DNA from: Semisulcospira habei
Lineage: Eukaryota > Mollusca > Gastropoda > Semisulcospiridae
DNA: 64,000 nt
NCBI GenBank assembly: GCA_036245525.1
Contig: BTPG01000004.1
Location: 20,254,978-20,318,977 of the forward strand
Direction: 5' to 3'
Shown here one piece after another: positions 10,681-19,473 of this stretch. The translations under genes were made by a program, and so were the position numbers. Under the pieces are notes generated by a model. The model was given only the letters and a program-made list of their open reading frames with translations, made no database searches and had not been told where the DNA came from. The stretch's first letter is position 1; each line of letters starts with the position of its first letter.

Positions 10681-11010
10681 ATCGTAAGCATGAGCTGCCA
10701 GGTGGTGTCACGGTTGATCGCCTTTTGTGTTGCCTCACGCTGCGCTATTAGCGGCCGCATTCCATTCCTTTTCAATTCAGACACGAGCCGCATTTTGAAA
10801 AGGCTCTCACCCGTCTTTATGGCCTTTATAGCTATACCCTTTCAAATCGCTAAGTTGTGTCAAAGATCAACAAGGGGAACGTTATTATTTGAAAGGAGGG
10901 GGATCATTTACAAAACGGTTCTACATGTGAGGGCTTAATGTACTCATGTCTGGTTTACTGACAAAGAAACAAATGTGTTTATAAATTATCTTTTTTAATT
11001 GCATTATAAA

Positions 11011-11562
11011 ATGAACACAGACGAACTCCTTCTATTAAATGATATTGGCGCTGTAGAAAACATAGACTTAGATTTGAAAAGGGAACGACTTTTATCTGTA
11101 GTGGTTTCTGGTCATTCGAAATCTTATCTTGGGAAGCTTTATTCAACTGAAGATATACTATCCCTCACGGCTGCTGATTTATTTAAACTTCATTTTAAAT
11201 ATGAACAACACATGGCTTCACTAATGACCCGTGATTTGAGCAAATCAATTGTCTGCTTATATTCAAAAGCTGTGAGTTACGCTCTCCCTGTAGACATTGA
11301 AAATCTTACAAATGACCTCGAGAGTAACCCCATTGTAACGAGTGCAATTGGTAAATTAGCTTGCCTTTTATTCTACAGATTTGGTAATTTGCTGGCTCCT
11401 CTGGTAACATTAATTGTAACTAGCAGCCATGTTGATTTTACGAAATTAAATCTTTTTGTTGATAAAAATGGACGACCAACAGACGACCCCCCAAACGACC
11501 CCACAGATGAACCCTGTTTCGGACCCTGTCCAGACTCCGATTCACGCAGTGACAAAAATTAA
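11011..11562 (+). CDS. Polinton small protein 1, function unknown
   Basis: First gene after the left repeat. I take the ATG at 11011 (183 residues) because it follows TATAAA directly and matches the start of the homologue in copy 2 (60792). It is rich in Leu, Ser and Lys, with a predicted helical N-terminal half (DELLLLNDIGAVENIDLDLK). A hydrophobic stretch, LLFYRFGNLLAPLVTLIVTS, lies at about residues 124-143 and could be a membrane segment. The acidic, Pro-rich tail overlaps the next gene in another frame. The family is unknown to me. Conservation in the second element, including the overlap, argues that it is real. Confidence 0.75.
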   Translation: MNTDELLLLNDIGAVENIDLDLKRERLLSVVVSGHSKSYLGKLYSTEDILSLTAADLFKLHFKYEQHMASLMTRDLSKSIVCLYSKAVSYALPVDIENLTNDLESNPIVTSAIGKLACLLFYRFGNLLAPLVTLIVTSSHVDFTKLNLFVDKNGRPTDDPPNDPTDEPCFGPCPDSDSRSDKN

Positions 11563-11965
11563 AAATGAAGGGAGGGTTCAGTCTGGTAAACGTTTAGCTG
11601 AATGGAACAAGCAGAAAAAGTTACAGCTACAGGCGCTAACAGAAAAGGCTCATGTAAGTGATCCGCCGTCAACACTGTCAGGACCGTCAGGACCGTCAGG
11701 ACCGTCAGAACTGACAGGACTTTCAACACCCCTGTCACACCCACATCAAAGTGAAAGACCTTCAACCCAGTCTAATTCTGAAACAGCAAAATATGTAGTT
11801 GCCGCATTTGTTGTCGGATCTGGTTTTGTAGCTTACCAATTATACAAAAAAAACAAGCCACAGACTCGTACAGTGACCAAAAAATTAAACACTCCATCAT
11901 CAAAAACAGAAGTCTCCACATTACCAACAATACCCAAAGTTGTCGACCCATTTATCATGCAGTAA
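11468..11965 (+). CDS. Polinton small membrane protein 2
   Basis: 165 residues from the ATG at 11468, which follows GATAAAA. It begins inside the preceding gene, an overlap of about 95 bases also found in copy 2. The N-terminal half is polar and rich in Gln, Pro and Thr, with a run of repeated SGP-type triplets (11680-11720) encoded by tandem CAGGACCGT units. A single predicted membrane helix, YVVAAFVVGSGFVAYQLY, is followed by a basic, Lys-rich stretch and a short tail. The layout is that of a single-pass membrane protein. Function unknown; a virion membrane or entry-related role is a guess. Confidence 0.7.
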   Translation: MDDQQTTPQTTPQMNPVSDPVQTPIHAVTKIKNEGRVQSGKRLAEWNKQKKLQLQALTEKAHVSDPPSTLSGPSGPSGPSELTGLSTPLSHPHQSERPSTQSNSETAKYVVAAFVVGSGFVAYQLYKKNKPQTRTVTKKLNTPSSKTEVSTLPTIPKVVDPFIMQ

Positions 11966-12000
11966 TAAATTTATTATTTTAATTTTTTCTTGCCTAAGAA

Positions 12001-12231
12001 ATGAATGACTCAAAGAATTTAATGAATCTTGTGTATCACTCTGCAGTAATCAGTGCATTAGCAGTAGCGTTTTCTATGCTGGGAAAAAATCTACTCAAAA
12101 TGAAATCACCAGACCTCAGTAGACTCGATTTCGAAGACAGCGCTAAGCTAATTGTAGTTGTAACAGCGTCAATCGCCACGAAAGACCTTCTTGTTAAACA
12201 AGGAATTATTCCCGAAAATATATCTATGTAA
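12001..12231 (+). CDS. Polinton small hydrophobic protein 3
   Basis: 76 residues. Two hydrophobic stretches are visible: LVYHSAVISALAVAFSMLG (about residues 9-27) and KLIVVVTASIATKDLLV (about 49-65). The homologue at 61718-61948 differs at only a modest number of positions and has the same length. It may be a two-pass membrane protein. No known domain. It sits 35 bases after gene 2 and 11 bases before gene 4, so the four genes probably form one expression cluster. Confidence 0.72.
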   Translation: MNDSKNLMNLVYHSAVISALAVAFSMLGKNLLKMKSPDLSRLDFEDSAKLIVVVTASIATKDLLVKQGIIPENISM

Positions 12232-12242
12232 ATAAAAATAAT

Positions 12243-12677
12243 ATGGCGACGATAGCTATTATGGTGGGAGGAGCGATGGTCAACGCTCTGGCGTTTAGCG
12301 GCTCTAATTATCTCTTTTCTAAAATGGGTAGAGAACAATCTGCAGAAGAAATAAAGCGTCATAATGAAGCGTCAGAAAAATTAGCACAGGCAGAACAGGA
12401 TTACGAAAAGAATAGAATTGAGAAACTTGATTTCATCAATGAAAAACTCAGGCTAGAAGGTCACGCACAACATACGTTTTCAAATACAGACGAAGCAATC
12501 CGTGAGTATTTTTTAGTCACGGGTGAAGACATGACTATACCGAAACCAAAACTAAGTGACTATTACAAACCAAGCACACAACAAAGAAATGGAGAGATAA
12601 TCTTTGTTCTAGTGGGAATGACATTTGTTTATTTTACAGGAGTTTTCATTGCTAGAAAAAATGGCAGCCGAAAATAA
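12243..12677 (+). CDS. Polinton small membrane protein 4
   Basis: 144 residues. A Gly/Ala-rich hydrophobic N-terminus (MATIAIMVGGAMVNALAFSG) is followed by a highly charged helical region (about residues 38-75, NRIEKLDFINEKL) likely to form a coiled coil. The C-terminal membrane helix EIIFVLVGMTFVYFTGVFIA is at about 118-137. The last 17 bases overlap the integrase start in another frame, the same arrangement as in copy 2. Function unknown; two hydrophobic ends around a coiled coil suggest a membrane-shaping or assembly role, which is inference. Confidence 0.72.
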   Translation: MATIAIMVGGAMVNALAFSGSNYLFSKMGREQSAEEIKRHNEASEKLAQAEQDYEKNRIEKLDFINEKLRLEGHAQHTFSNTDEAIREYFLVTGEDMTIPKPKLSDYYKPSTQQRNGEIIFVLVGMTFVYFTGVFIARKNGSRK

Positions 12678-13633
12678 ACTATCGAAAATATATTACTCAC
12701 CATCAGGGTATTATAAAGGAGCAACAGCTATTCAGAAATTACATGCCGCTGTGGGCGGAGATATATCACTCAATCAGGTCAAACAATGGTTACAGAGACA
12801 AGCAATTTGGCAGATATATCTTCCTGCTCCAAGAAAGATAACAAGGCCTCATTTTCAGAACACTACCCCAAATGACACACATCAAATGGACCTCCTGTTC
12901 CTACCACACGATACAATAAGAAAGAAACGATACAAATATGCATTAACTGTTGTAGACATTGCTTCAAGGTACAAAGACGCTGAACCCATATCTGACAAAA
13001 CAGCCAGTACAGTTGCTACTGCTTTAACAAAAATATATAGTCGTGGCCCTTTAAGATACCCCAGACTTGTACAAGTTGATGACGGATCAGAATTCAAAGG
13101 TGCAGTTAATCAGTTATTTGCTAAGCATGGCGTACTGGTCAGACGTGGTATTCCAGGCGTGCACAGATCACAGGCAATTGTAGAGAACTTTAACAAACAG
13201 TTATCAGAAAGACTTTTCAGTTACCAGTATTCTAAGGAACTCATGCATGACACCCGTAACACGGAGTGGGTACAAAGGTTACCACATGTGATAAAAGCAA
13301 TGAACAATGAAGGACACCCAAAACCTGCTGATGCTATTAAATTGAAAACAATTACAGAGCCAAAAACAATGTCAACCCCAGCACAGGCACCCGACACAAG
13401 TTTATTTACTAAACAGGTAAGATATTTATATCAACCAGGGGAAGCTGAGAACGACGACAAGACGCAGGGCAACAGACCCCATATGGTCAACGTCTGTACA
13501 CAATATAAAAAAAATAATTCCCGGTCCAGACGCAACAATATATTACCTGTATGACCCTGCACCCCAGAGGGCATTTGTCAGAGAAGAATTACAGATTATT
13601 CCCCCAGACACCGTTACTCATTTCAGTAACTAA
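12661..13633 (+). pseudogene. Polinton integrase (rve, DDE), frameshifted near 3' end
   Basis: Retroviral-type integrase that would insert the element DNA into host DNA. The ATG at 12661 follows GAAAAA. The catalytic triad is readable: first Asp in QMDLLFLPHD, second Asp in VQVDDGSEFKG, Glu in HRSQAIVENFN, with about 35 residues between the last two. Compared with copy 2, one extra base at about 13455-13463 shifts the frame, so the C-terminal part (likely an SH3/chromo-like DNA-binding region) is lost and an unrelated tail ends at 13554. The ancestral frame would have ended at 13633, overlapping the polymerase gene tail to tail by about 45 bases. Confidence 0.9.
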
Positions 13634-16600
13634 GTCGTCAATTAATTCATCAACCAGTTCATCACAAATGTCTTCAGATAACTTGAGCCTGTAATGACCT
13701 GGTGCATAAGCTTTTTCCTTAGTGTGAAACACTCGTTTCGTGTCTCCAACTGCAAGTGATTTCTTATGTGTTTGAATTATTTCAAGATTATGTTTGTTTG
13801 ATCTCAGTGACTTGTTTGGATAATCAGGCATTAATGCACCATCTAACACTTGCTTGTAATGTTCATGACGTATGTCTTTATTTTTTATCGCTGTTTTCTT
13901 GATACCTTTGGCTTTTGACTGACTTCCCTTTTGGTGCAGTATAGAATACATTTTTGATCTCAGTCCAACGTACTCAACTATTGGCACACCATTTAGTTCA
14001 TCTTTAAACTTACCAGGCACCTTTTTGTTTTGTGTGCTGTACAGTGGATGATCTTTAGGGTAGTCAGACGTGTCATACATGTGTAGTTCTGTTTTCATGT
14101 CTTCATAAAAGTCTTCAGTAGGCACATCAATGATCATAGAGTCAGTGTCAGTGTATAGCAGACGACAGTCAGGATACTTTAATTTGAAGTAATCATAATA
14201 AAATTCAAGCATCACCAGTTTTGACAATTCAAGAATTGCCATACCAATAAATACTGGCTTGTCCAGTTTAACAATCTTTTTTTTGAGTGACACTGCATAC
14301 AATGATGAATGAAATTCTTTGTACCCAGTGTATTGTGGCTTGCCTGTAAGTTTAATTGCACCCAATTCAGTTGTGACCAGTCTCACATCTTTTCTGTGAT
14401 GAGGATTTTCCATAGTCTTGCCAAAACAGGCATTGTTCATAAGCTTAAAGAAGTCTTTGTCAAATGCAGTGTTGCCGTCTCTGGCACGAAGGGTTGTGTT
14501 CTTCATTATGTAATCTTTCATGAAAGCACTCTGATCAAATTGAATTCCTCTGTGAACTTTCTTTAGTACTAACCCGTGTCTGATGTAAAACTGCAGCAAG
14601 CGGTAGTGACAAACGTAATTGAATTTGTCATTTAGATTTGGCACAAGCTTAGTGTCTTCTTTTTTCCCCGTCATACTCATTTTCTCAACTGCTAATGGAT
14701 AATCATTATGGTAATCGTGTAGATGGTGTGGGTACTCCAGGTCTACTTCAAAGATCCAACCCTTCGCGTCGTTTCGGTCAAGATTAATAATATTGTTTGT
14801 TAACCCTGTTACATCATACTGTGACAAATCATACAGACAAAAGTTTTTCAAGGGCAATAATTCACACATTGCGAACCCATAAAGGTTATTAGCGTCAAGG
14901 TACGTAATGAATGACCTTGACCTCGAGGGGTCAAACCCCCGGCCAAGGTCACCATGACTGTCCAAATATTTGTTGTTGGCTCTGGCGTAATTGTTCGATG
15001 CAATACTAATGCCTCCCCTTAATCCACGTTCTACCATTTCACCCATCGTACGATCAGACAACAGGTCTATAAATATCTTACTGGATTTCAAAAATGCATC
15101 CCATGTCATGCCAGGACTAGTGATGTAACAAGCAGGGTCAAGACTGTAGTGTAACAAACCCTTCTCACGGTAACTTTCAAATACGTCTGCTAGCAAACAA
15201 ACGTCAGCTTTCAAGTACTGGTCGTGGTAGTCACCAATTGTCTGACACCTCAACTTCCCCCACGCATCAAGTGCATGTTGATATTCAGAGTCAGAAATAC
15301 CTTTTCCAGTTAGTGTAGAATAAAATTTCTCTTTTGATGGCAGTCTTGTTTCCTCAAACACAACCCAGTGATCAATGTACTCATATGGATAGACACCTTT
15401 CTTAATCAAGTCTGGCTCAAAATATTTACTTGTTATTGGATACTCAGTCAGCCCTTCTGCCAGACTAGCAAGACCTAAAGACAAATGTTGCATGGAGTCA
15501 TAAAATGCTAATTTATCTAACCTAAAAGTCAAGTACTTTTCAGTTGTCTGGGCAATACAACTTATGTTTTTGTATGACTCGTCTACAGCCTGCATGATGA
15601 TGTGTGAATCATATCCTTTAAGATTGTGGAAAAAGATTGGTAACTTGTATGTCTTAGGATCTATTTTTAATAACAAGTTACAATTGTTATGTGCAGCTCC
15701 TCTGTAACATCCAGTTATGTGATCGTGGTCACGAACTTTATCACCCCCTAAAGGTTGTTCACAAATCCAACACGTCTCAGCTGTATCAAATTTCAGTTTG
15801 TCTTCTTCTGTCATCACCAAAGGCATCTGACATGTTGTGAGATACTGTACTACCTGACTATACAGATGTCTCATTTCTGTTAAAAACAGACAAGCTGCAT
15901 TTTCACCTCTGTAGATAACAGGCTCTGAATGAAGACCGTCTGACCTAACAATAATGTATCCAAAAGAACACACCACTTGGTCACTTAGTTTTATAGTCTT
16001 TGGTAATGACTCTGGAACAGGACCTTCAAATTGAACAACCAGGGATTCAAAATCAGCGTATACTACAAACGGCAATTTTTGCTGATTCCCATAGTTCTTA
16101 AAATACACTTGACTACCAGGATCTGGATACTTAAGTACAGTTTGTATGTCATCAGCTGACCTGCAGTGTAGAACGTGTTTGTGCGCTACGTTTATGGAGG
16201 AGAATCTCTGTAAACATCTTTTACAAACTTCCTGTTTGCCATTGTGTTTTGTTGTATGTGAATGAATTAGACGTGACATATTTCTGATAATTGTGTAGTG
16301 GAAGTTATTGTCATCGCCGATTAGCAACATGTCAACATGTTTATCTTCTGACTGCCCATATGTTGGGGCAATTGGAGATACTCTAATTGGCTGTAACTTG
16401 TTTTCAGATTTATTATCCCACACATACACATTCACAGATATACCAGGATTTAGTTTTTCAAACAAGTCTATGTCCTCTATTTTAACAGGGGACTCAATGC
16501 CACTAAAGTTGAGTTCATTTACAAATTTGATGTAGTTAGATACGCGATCAGGTCTTGACCTCACAAAGTGTAGTTTAGCAAGTACGCACCACATGAAACA

Positions 16601-17089
16601 GAAATTGTCATTGTTCTGTATGTTGACGACTGCCTTCTTGTTCGAAACCTCTGTTGGCAGTGGCAACCATGATTTACCTAATATAGGATGATACCTAGAC
16701 TGCTTTAATTGTAGTTCATGTACATGCCCTTCGTGCCAGCCAGACCCCTTCATTTTTGCACTGTCGATTGCCTGGAGAAAGTCTGGTAATAGTCTGTCTC
16801 TAAACACGTTCTCTACCTCCGGTTCTCTTCTTGTGTTAACAGTGTGTTGTCTTGTTGATATATACGATACAATCACCTCACCGTCCACCCTAGTGAATTC
16901 TATTTTTGCAACAATTTGAATCTTAACACTGCCTGTAAGAAGATTTTGTTGTATGACAGAAAAAGAGTTTTTTATTGATTCGTAAACATTATTAGTATTT
17001 GATATAGGTAAGTTTGTTGTGTGAAACACGTTTCTTAAACCAGATGAGCCAGGGTTTGATGGGCCAGGGCTTTGTGAATTGTCCGTCAT
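13589..17089 (-). CDS. protein-primed DNA polymerase, family B (Polinton PolB)
   Basis: 1166 residues, normal for Polinton polymerases, which copy the linear element DNA with a protein primer. Exonuclease motifs: YADFESL (about 344-350), FHNLKGYD (487-494), YLKADVCLLADVF (625-637). Polymerase motifs: A at YLDANNLYGF (730-739), B at KLMNNACFGKT (882-892), C at YTDTDS (979-984). Before the exonuclease are a Cys/His cluster (CKRC ... HKHVLHC, 289-309) and, at 440-470, CWICEQPLGGDKVRDHDH with following Cys residues, like the zinc-binding endonuclease VII-type insertion of this family. An N-terminal NNDNFCFMW motif (159-167) is also present. The start is ATG after AATAAAA. The frame is open throughout. 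Confidence 0.95.
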   Translation of the reverse strand: MTDNSQSPGPSNPGSSGLRNVFHTTNLPISNTNNVYESIKNSFSVIQQNLLTGSVKIQIVAKIEFTRVDGEVIVSYISTRQHTVNTRREPEVENVFRDRLLPDFLQAIDSAKMKGSGWHEGHVHELQLKQSRYHPILGKSWLPLPTEVSNKKAVVNIQNNDNFCFMWCVLAKLHFVRSRPDRVSNYIKFVNELNFSGIESPVKIEDIDLFEKLNPGISVNVYVWDNKSENKLQPIRVSPIAPTYGQSEDKHVDMLLIGDDNNFHYTIIRNMSRLIHSHTTKHNGKQEVCKRCLQRFSSINVAHKHVLHCRSADDIQTVLKYPDPGSQVYFKNYGNQQKLPFVVYADFESLVVQFEGPVPESLPKTIKLSDQVVCSFGYIIVRSDGLHSEPVIYRGENAACLFLTEMRHLYSQVVQYLTTCQMPLVMTEEDKLKFDTAETCWICEQPLGGDKVRDHDHITGCYRGAAHNNCNLLLKIDPKTYKLPIFFHNLKGYDSHIIMQAVDESYKNISCIAQTTEKYLTFRLDKLAFYDSMQHLSLGLASLAEGLTEYPITSKYFEPDLIKKGVYPYEYIDHWVVFEETRLPSKEKFYSTLTGKGISDSEYQHALDAWGKLRCQTIGDYHDQYLKADVCLLADVFESYREKGLLHYSLDPACYITSPGMTWDAFLKSSKIFIDLLSDRTMGEMVERGLRGGISIASNNYARANNKYLDSHGDLGRGFDPSRSRSFITYLDANNLYGFAMCELLPLKNFCLYDLSQYDVTGLTNNIINLDRNDAKGWIFEVDLEYPHHLHDYHNDYPLAVEKMSMTGKKEDTKLVPNLNDKFNYVCHYRLLQFYIRHGLVLKKVHRGIQFDQSAFMKDYIMKNTTLRARDGNTAFDKDFFKLMNNACFGKTMENPHHRKDVRLVTTELGAIKLTGKPQYTGYKEFHSSLYAVSLKKKIVKLDKPVFIGMAILELSKLVMLEFYYDYFKLKYPDCRLLYTDTDSMIIDVPTEDFYEDMKTELHMYDTSDYPKDHPLYSTQNKKVPGKFKDELNGVPIVEYVGLRSKMYSILHQKGSQSKAKGIKKTAIKNKDIRHEHYKQVLDGALMPDYPNKSLRSNKHNLEIIQTHKKSLAVGDTKRVFHTKEKAYAPGHYRLKLSEDICDELVDELIDDLVTEMSNGVWGNNL

Positions 17090-17131
17090 TTTTATTTGAC
17101 CGACAAAATAATAAAATAAAAAATATTAACG

Positions 17132-17479
17132 TTAACTCTGCTGGCTCACCTTGTGTAATACCACTTTATTAACTGCAACACTGTCAATATAAACATTTAG
17201 TTTGCGTAGTTGTTTAAATATGCTATAACAAACTTCCCCTAACCAGCCATAGTTGGTATCATCAACTTTAAAAGTAGGTGTCTTTAAATCAACTGTCATG
17301 TGCTCCACATTTGGATGCTCATCGACATAAACCAAAGTCACACTATATGAAACATATATTTCTGATGGTGCTGAAAGGCTTATGTAAGTCTGTTTGGGTG
17401 ATATTAAATCAGTAAAGTGCATAACATCTTTGAAAAGGTGTGTGAGATCAAGCACCTGTATGATTTGTCCGTCTGTCAT
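17132..17479 (-). CDS. Polinton 115-residue protein, function unknown
   Basis: Lies between PolB and the packaging ATPase, same strand, with about 40-base AT-rich spacers; the ATG follows AATAAAA. The sequence looks like a small soluble alpha/beta protein with several beta-type stretches (IYVSYSVTLVYVDEHP, HMTVDLKTPTFKVDD) and no membrane segment or metal motif. I do not recognise a family. The place in the polymerase-ATPase-capsid block suggests a replication or packaging accessory. Confidence 0.7.
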   Translation of the reverse strand: MTDGQIIQVLDLTHLFKDVMHFTDLISPKQTYISLSAPSEIYVSYSVTLVYVDEHPNVEHMTVDLKTPTFKVDDTNYGWLGEVCYSIFKQLRKLNVYIDSVAVNKVVLHKVSQQS

Positions 17480-17515
17480 TTTTATTGGACAAACAAAAGA
17501 ATAAATTAATTTACA

Positions 17516-18127
17516 TCAATTTACTAACCCATACCCTGTGGGCTGATCTGTCTTTAAAATGAGCTTTAGATGCTTAGTTGATTTCAGTTTATTTTTTACA
17601 TCATCTCGTTCATGCTTATTTGGGATGACATCGTTCTCTCTGAGACAGTCTTCGAAGCTGTCACGATCCTTGCAGTAAAACAAACAGATAAACTTTAACT
17701 GTTCTCGAAAATCTTTCAGTACAGCATTATATTTTTGAGTGAGAATCCATACACTGACATTTGCGTGTCTGCCACTGAAAGCAAGTTCTGCTAGAGTGTT
17801 TCTCTTCTTGACAATGTCTTTCTCTGCAGAGCAGTCATCAACAATAAACAATGTTGACTGCCCTTCAAATTGCTTGTAAAAATATTGTAGGTAGTCATTC
17901 AGTTTTTTCTCAGGGTCAACTAAGTATATGTTGCTGTCAGTCCAAATGAATAAACGGTTGTGATAAGCTTTGTTGTGTTTGATTGTAGGACAAAATATTA
18001 CAATGTTTTCAAAATGGTGTATGTATCTTGTTTGTAATAAGTCAAGTACGAATTGAGTTTTCCCACACCCTGTGGCACCAACAAATAATCCACAGTGTGG
18101 ATCGAGTGTCATTAAGCTCAGGTTCAT
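17516..18127 (-). CDS. FtsK/HerA (A32)-type DNA packaging ATPase
   Basis: 203 residues from the ATG at 18127, which follows TATTAAA; a longer reading from a GTG is possible but less likely. Walker A is GATGCGKTQ at about residues 17-25 and Walker B is LFIVDDC in the middle, followed by a region with TQKYNAV that fits a sensor Gln. The size and compact fold match the packaging ATPases of Polintons and related viruses, which pump DNA into the capsid. It lies directly upstream, in map order, of the capsid gene on the same strand. Confidence 0.9.
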   Translation of the reverse strand: MNLSLMTLDPHCGLFVGATGCGKTQFVLDLLQTRYIHHFENIVIFCPTIKHNKAYHNRLFIWTDSNIYLVDPEKKLNDYLQYFYKQFEGQSTLFIVDDCSAEKDIVKKRNTLAELAFSGRHANVSVWILTQKYNAVLKDFREQLKFICLFYCKDRDSFEDCLRENDVIPNKHERDDVKNKLKSTKHLKLILKTDQPTGYGLVN

Positions 18128-18146
18128 TTTAATACACAATATAATT

Positions 18147-19433
18147 TTAATATATGTGTCCACTCAGTCTGCTTTCTGCAATATTGAGTTGTGCGTCATA
18201 TATCAGGTACAAATATATGTTTATGGCTGCAGCAGTTTCAACCTTCTTTTGTATCTGAATTGTAATCCCATCACTACCGTTCTCGACAGTTCGTCCTGAC
18301 CCATGAAGATAATCATCATCTGTACTACGAAGGTCTAGCCACAGTGCATACTTGTTTGTAAGGTATTGTCCGATCCTAACATCATACAGATGTAGATCTT
18401 TGCACGCAATGTTTGCAGGTTTATCTCTAATCCTTCCACCCGCAAAATACTTTGTGGTTTCGTCATAGTGTTGATAAGGCAGCATTCCTGAAGCGTACAC
18501 TTGATTAGGGCGGCCTTCAATTGTGCAGGACAAATGTGTAATCTTAGGATTGTAGAATTTTTCTGAATCCCTTTTGTATGGACTCACCGGTTCAACAAAC
18601 AACATAAGAATACCTTTCAGTGACCTGGCTGGTGTGTTTAAGTTTAAGTTCCACATTGGGTCACTCTTGTCTTTGGGAATTAAACTATGTCTAATCACCC
18701 TGTCATAATAAATTGGAAGTCTTGACTGGTACTGATTTTGTATGAGTCTGGCTAGTTCAATATGTGTGACAATTTCATATTCCAAGGAAATGTTAGAGAT
18801 CTTGTATGTTGCATCTGTGGCAGATGATTTTATAACTTTGGAGTAGTCATTGAAAGTTAGTTCAAAGCTCAGACGGTCATTCAGTGCCCCTTGATAATAA
18901 GGCAAATGAGCTGTGAGGATTTCAAACTCAAGTGGAATGTAAAATCTGGTTCCATATGTTTCTGCTATAATAACTTCCTTTGGTACCCCAGTAGTTGTTT
19001 TGTCTCCAGCATTGATTCGAAGTTTACCAACATTATCTGGCTGTATGCCTTGATAAATACGATCTTCTCGTTCTTCTCTTGTGAGCCAAAGATCTTTGTA
19101 ACAGTAAAATACATCTGAGTCGTCAAGACTAAACACTTCCTGCCCTTCAAGTTTTACTTTAATAGTTCTAACAATTGCTCTGCCAAGATTGTCAACCAGT
19201 GTTCTGTTTACGTCTGCGTCTGATGATAGTTCAATATTAAAAGCAAGACGAGCAGTGCCAGGAACAATAACGTCACTGGGACCTAGGTTTGGAAACTTGA
19301 CTGTAAGTGTTTGGTTCTGGTCTATGGTACTTGGATTGTTCGTGATGACTATCGATTGTCTAATGCCCTTAACACCCAGGGGCTCACGTAGTTTTCTGTA
19401 TGGGTCTAACTTTGATCCGTAAGACTGTGTCAT
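18147..19433 (-). CDS. probable major capsid protein (double jelly-roll)
   Basis: 428 residues from the ATG at 19433 (after AATAAAA). It has no membrane helix and is rich in beta-type sequence, with GTARLAFNIELSS and RFYIPLEFEILTAH. I associate this protein type with capsid genes of invertebrate Polinton-like loci, and size, position next to the ATPase and composition fit a double jelly-roll hexon-type protein. No short catalytic motif is expected. It shares a 40-bp AT-rich spacer with the divergent 410-residue gene. The fold is inferred, not seen; a structure prediction would settle it. Confidence 0.75.
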   Translation of the reverse strand: MTQSYGSKLDPYRKLREPLGVKGIRQSIVITNNPSTIDQNQTLTVKFPNLGPSDVIVPGTARLAFNIELSSDADVNRTLVDNLGRAIVRTIKVKLEGQEVFSLDDSDVFYCYKDLWLTREEREDRIYQGIQPDNVGKLRINAGDKTTTGVPKEVIIAETYGTRFYIPLEFEILTAHLPYYQGALNDRLSFELTFNDYSKVIKSSATDATYKISNISLEYEIVTHIELARLIQNQYQSRLPIYYDRVIRHSLIPKDKSDPMWNLNLNTPARSLKGILMLFVEPVSPYKRDSEKFYNPKITHLSCTIEGRPNQVYASGMLPYQHYDETTKYFAGGRIRDKPANIACKDLHLYDVRIGQYLTNKYALWLDLRSTDDDYLHGSGRTVENGSDGITIQIQKKVETAAAINIYLYLIYDAQLNIAESRLSGHIY

Positions 19434-19473
19434 TTTTATTATGCACAATAAAAAATAATAAATTAATAAAACA
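19434..19473. promoter_or_regulatory. bidirectional AT-rich start region
   Basis: Forty bases between divergent start codons contain ATAATAAAA on the minus side and AATAAAACA on the plus side. Such motifs directly precede nearly all start codons of the element. Confidence 0.55.

Larger units (their letters stand above)
9562..10815. repeat. left terminal inverted repeat of Polinton 1
   Basis: The reverse complement is at 24820-26074. I found no difference in the parts compared by eye, including the CA/CAAA microsatellite; similarity fades beyond about 10815 and can be followed to about 10960. A 68-residue open frame (10043-10249) is identical in both repeats but shows no domain. Confidence 0.9.
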
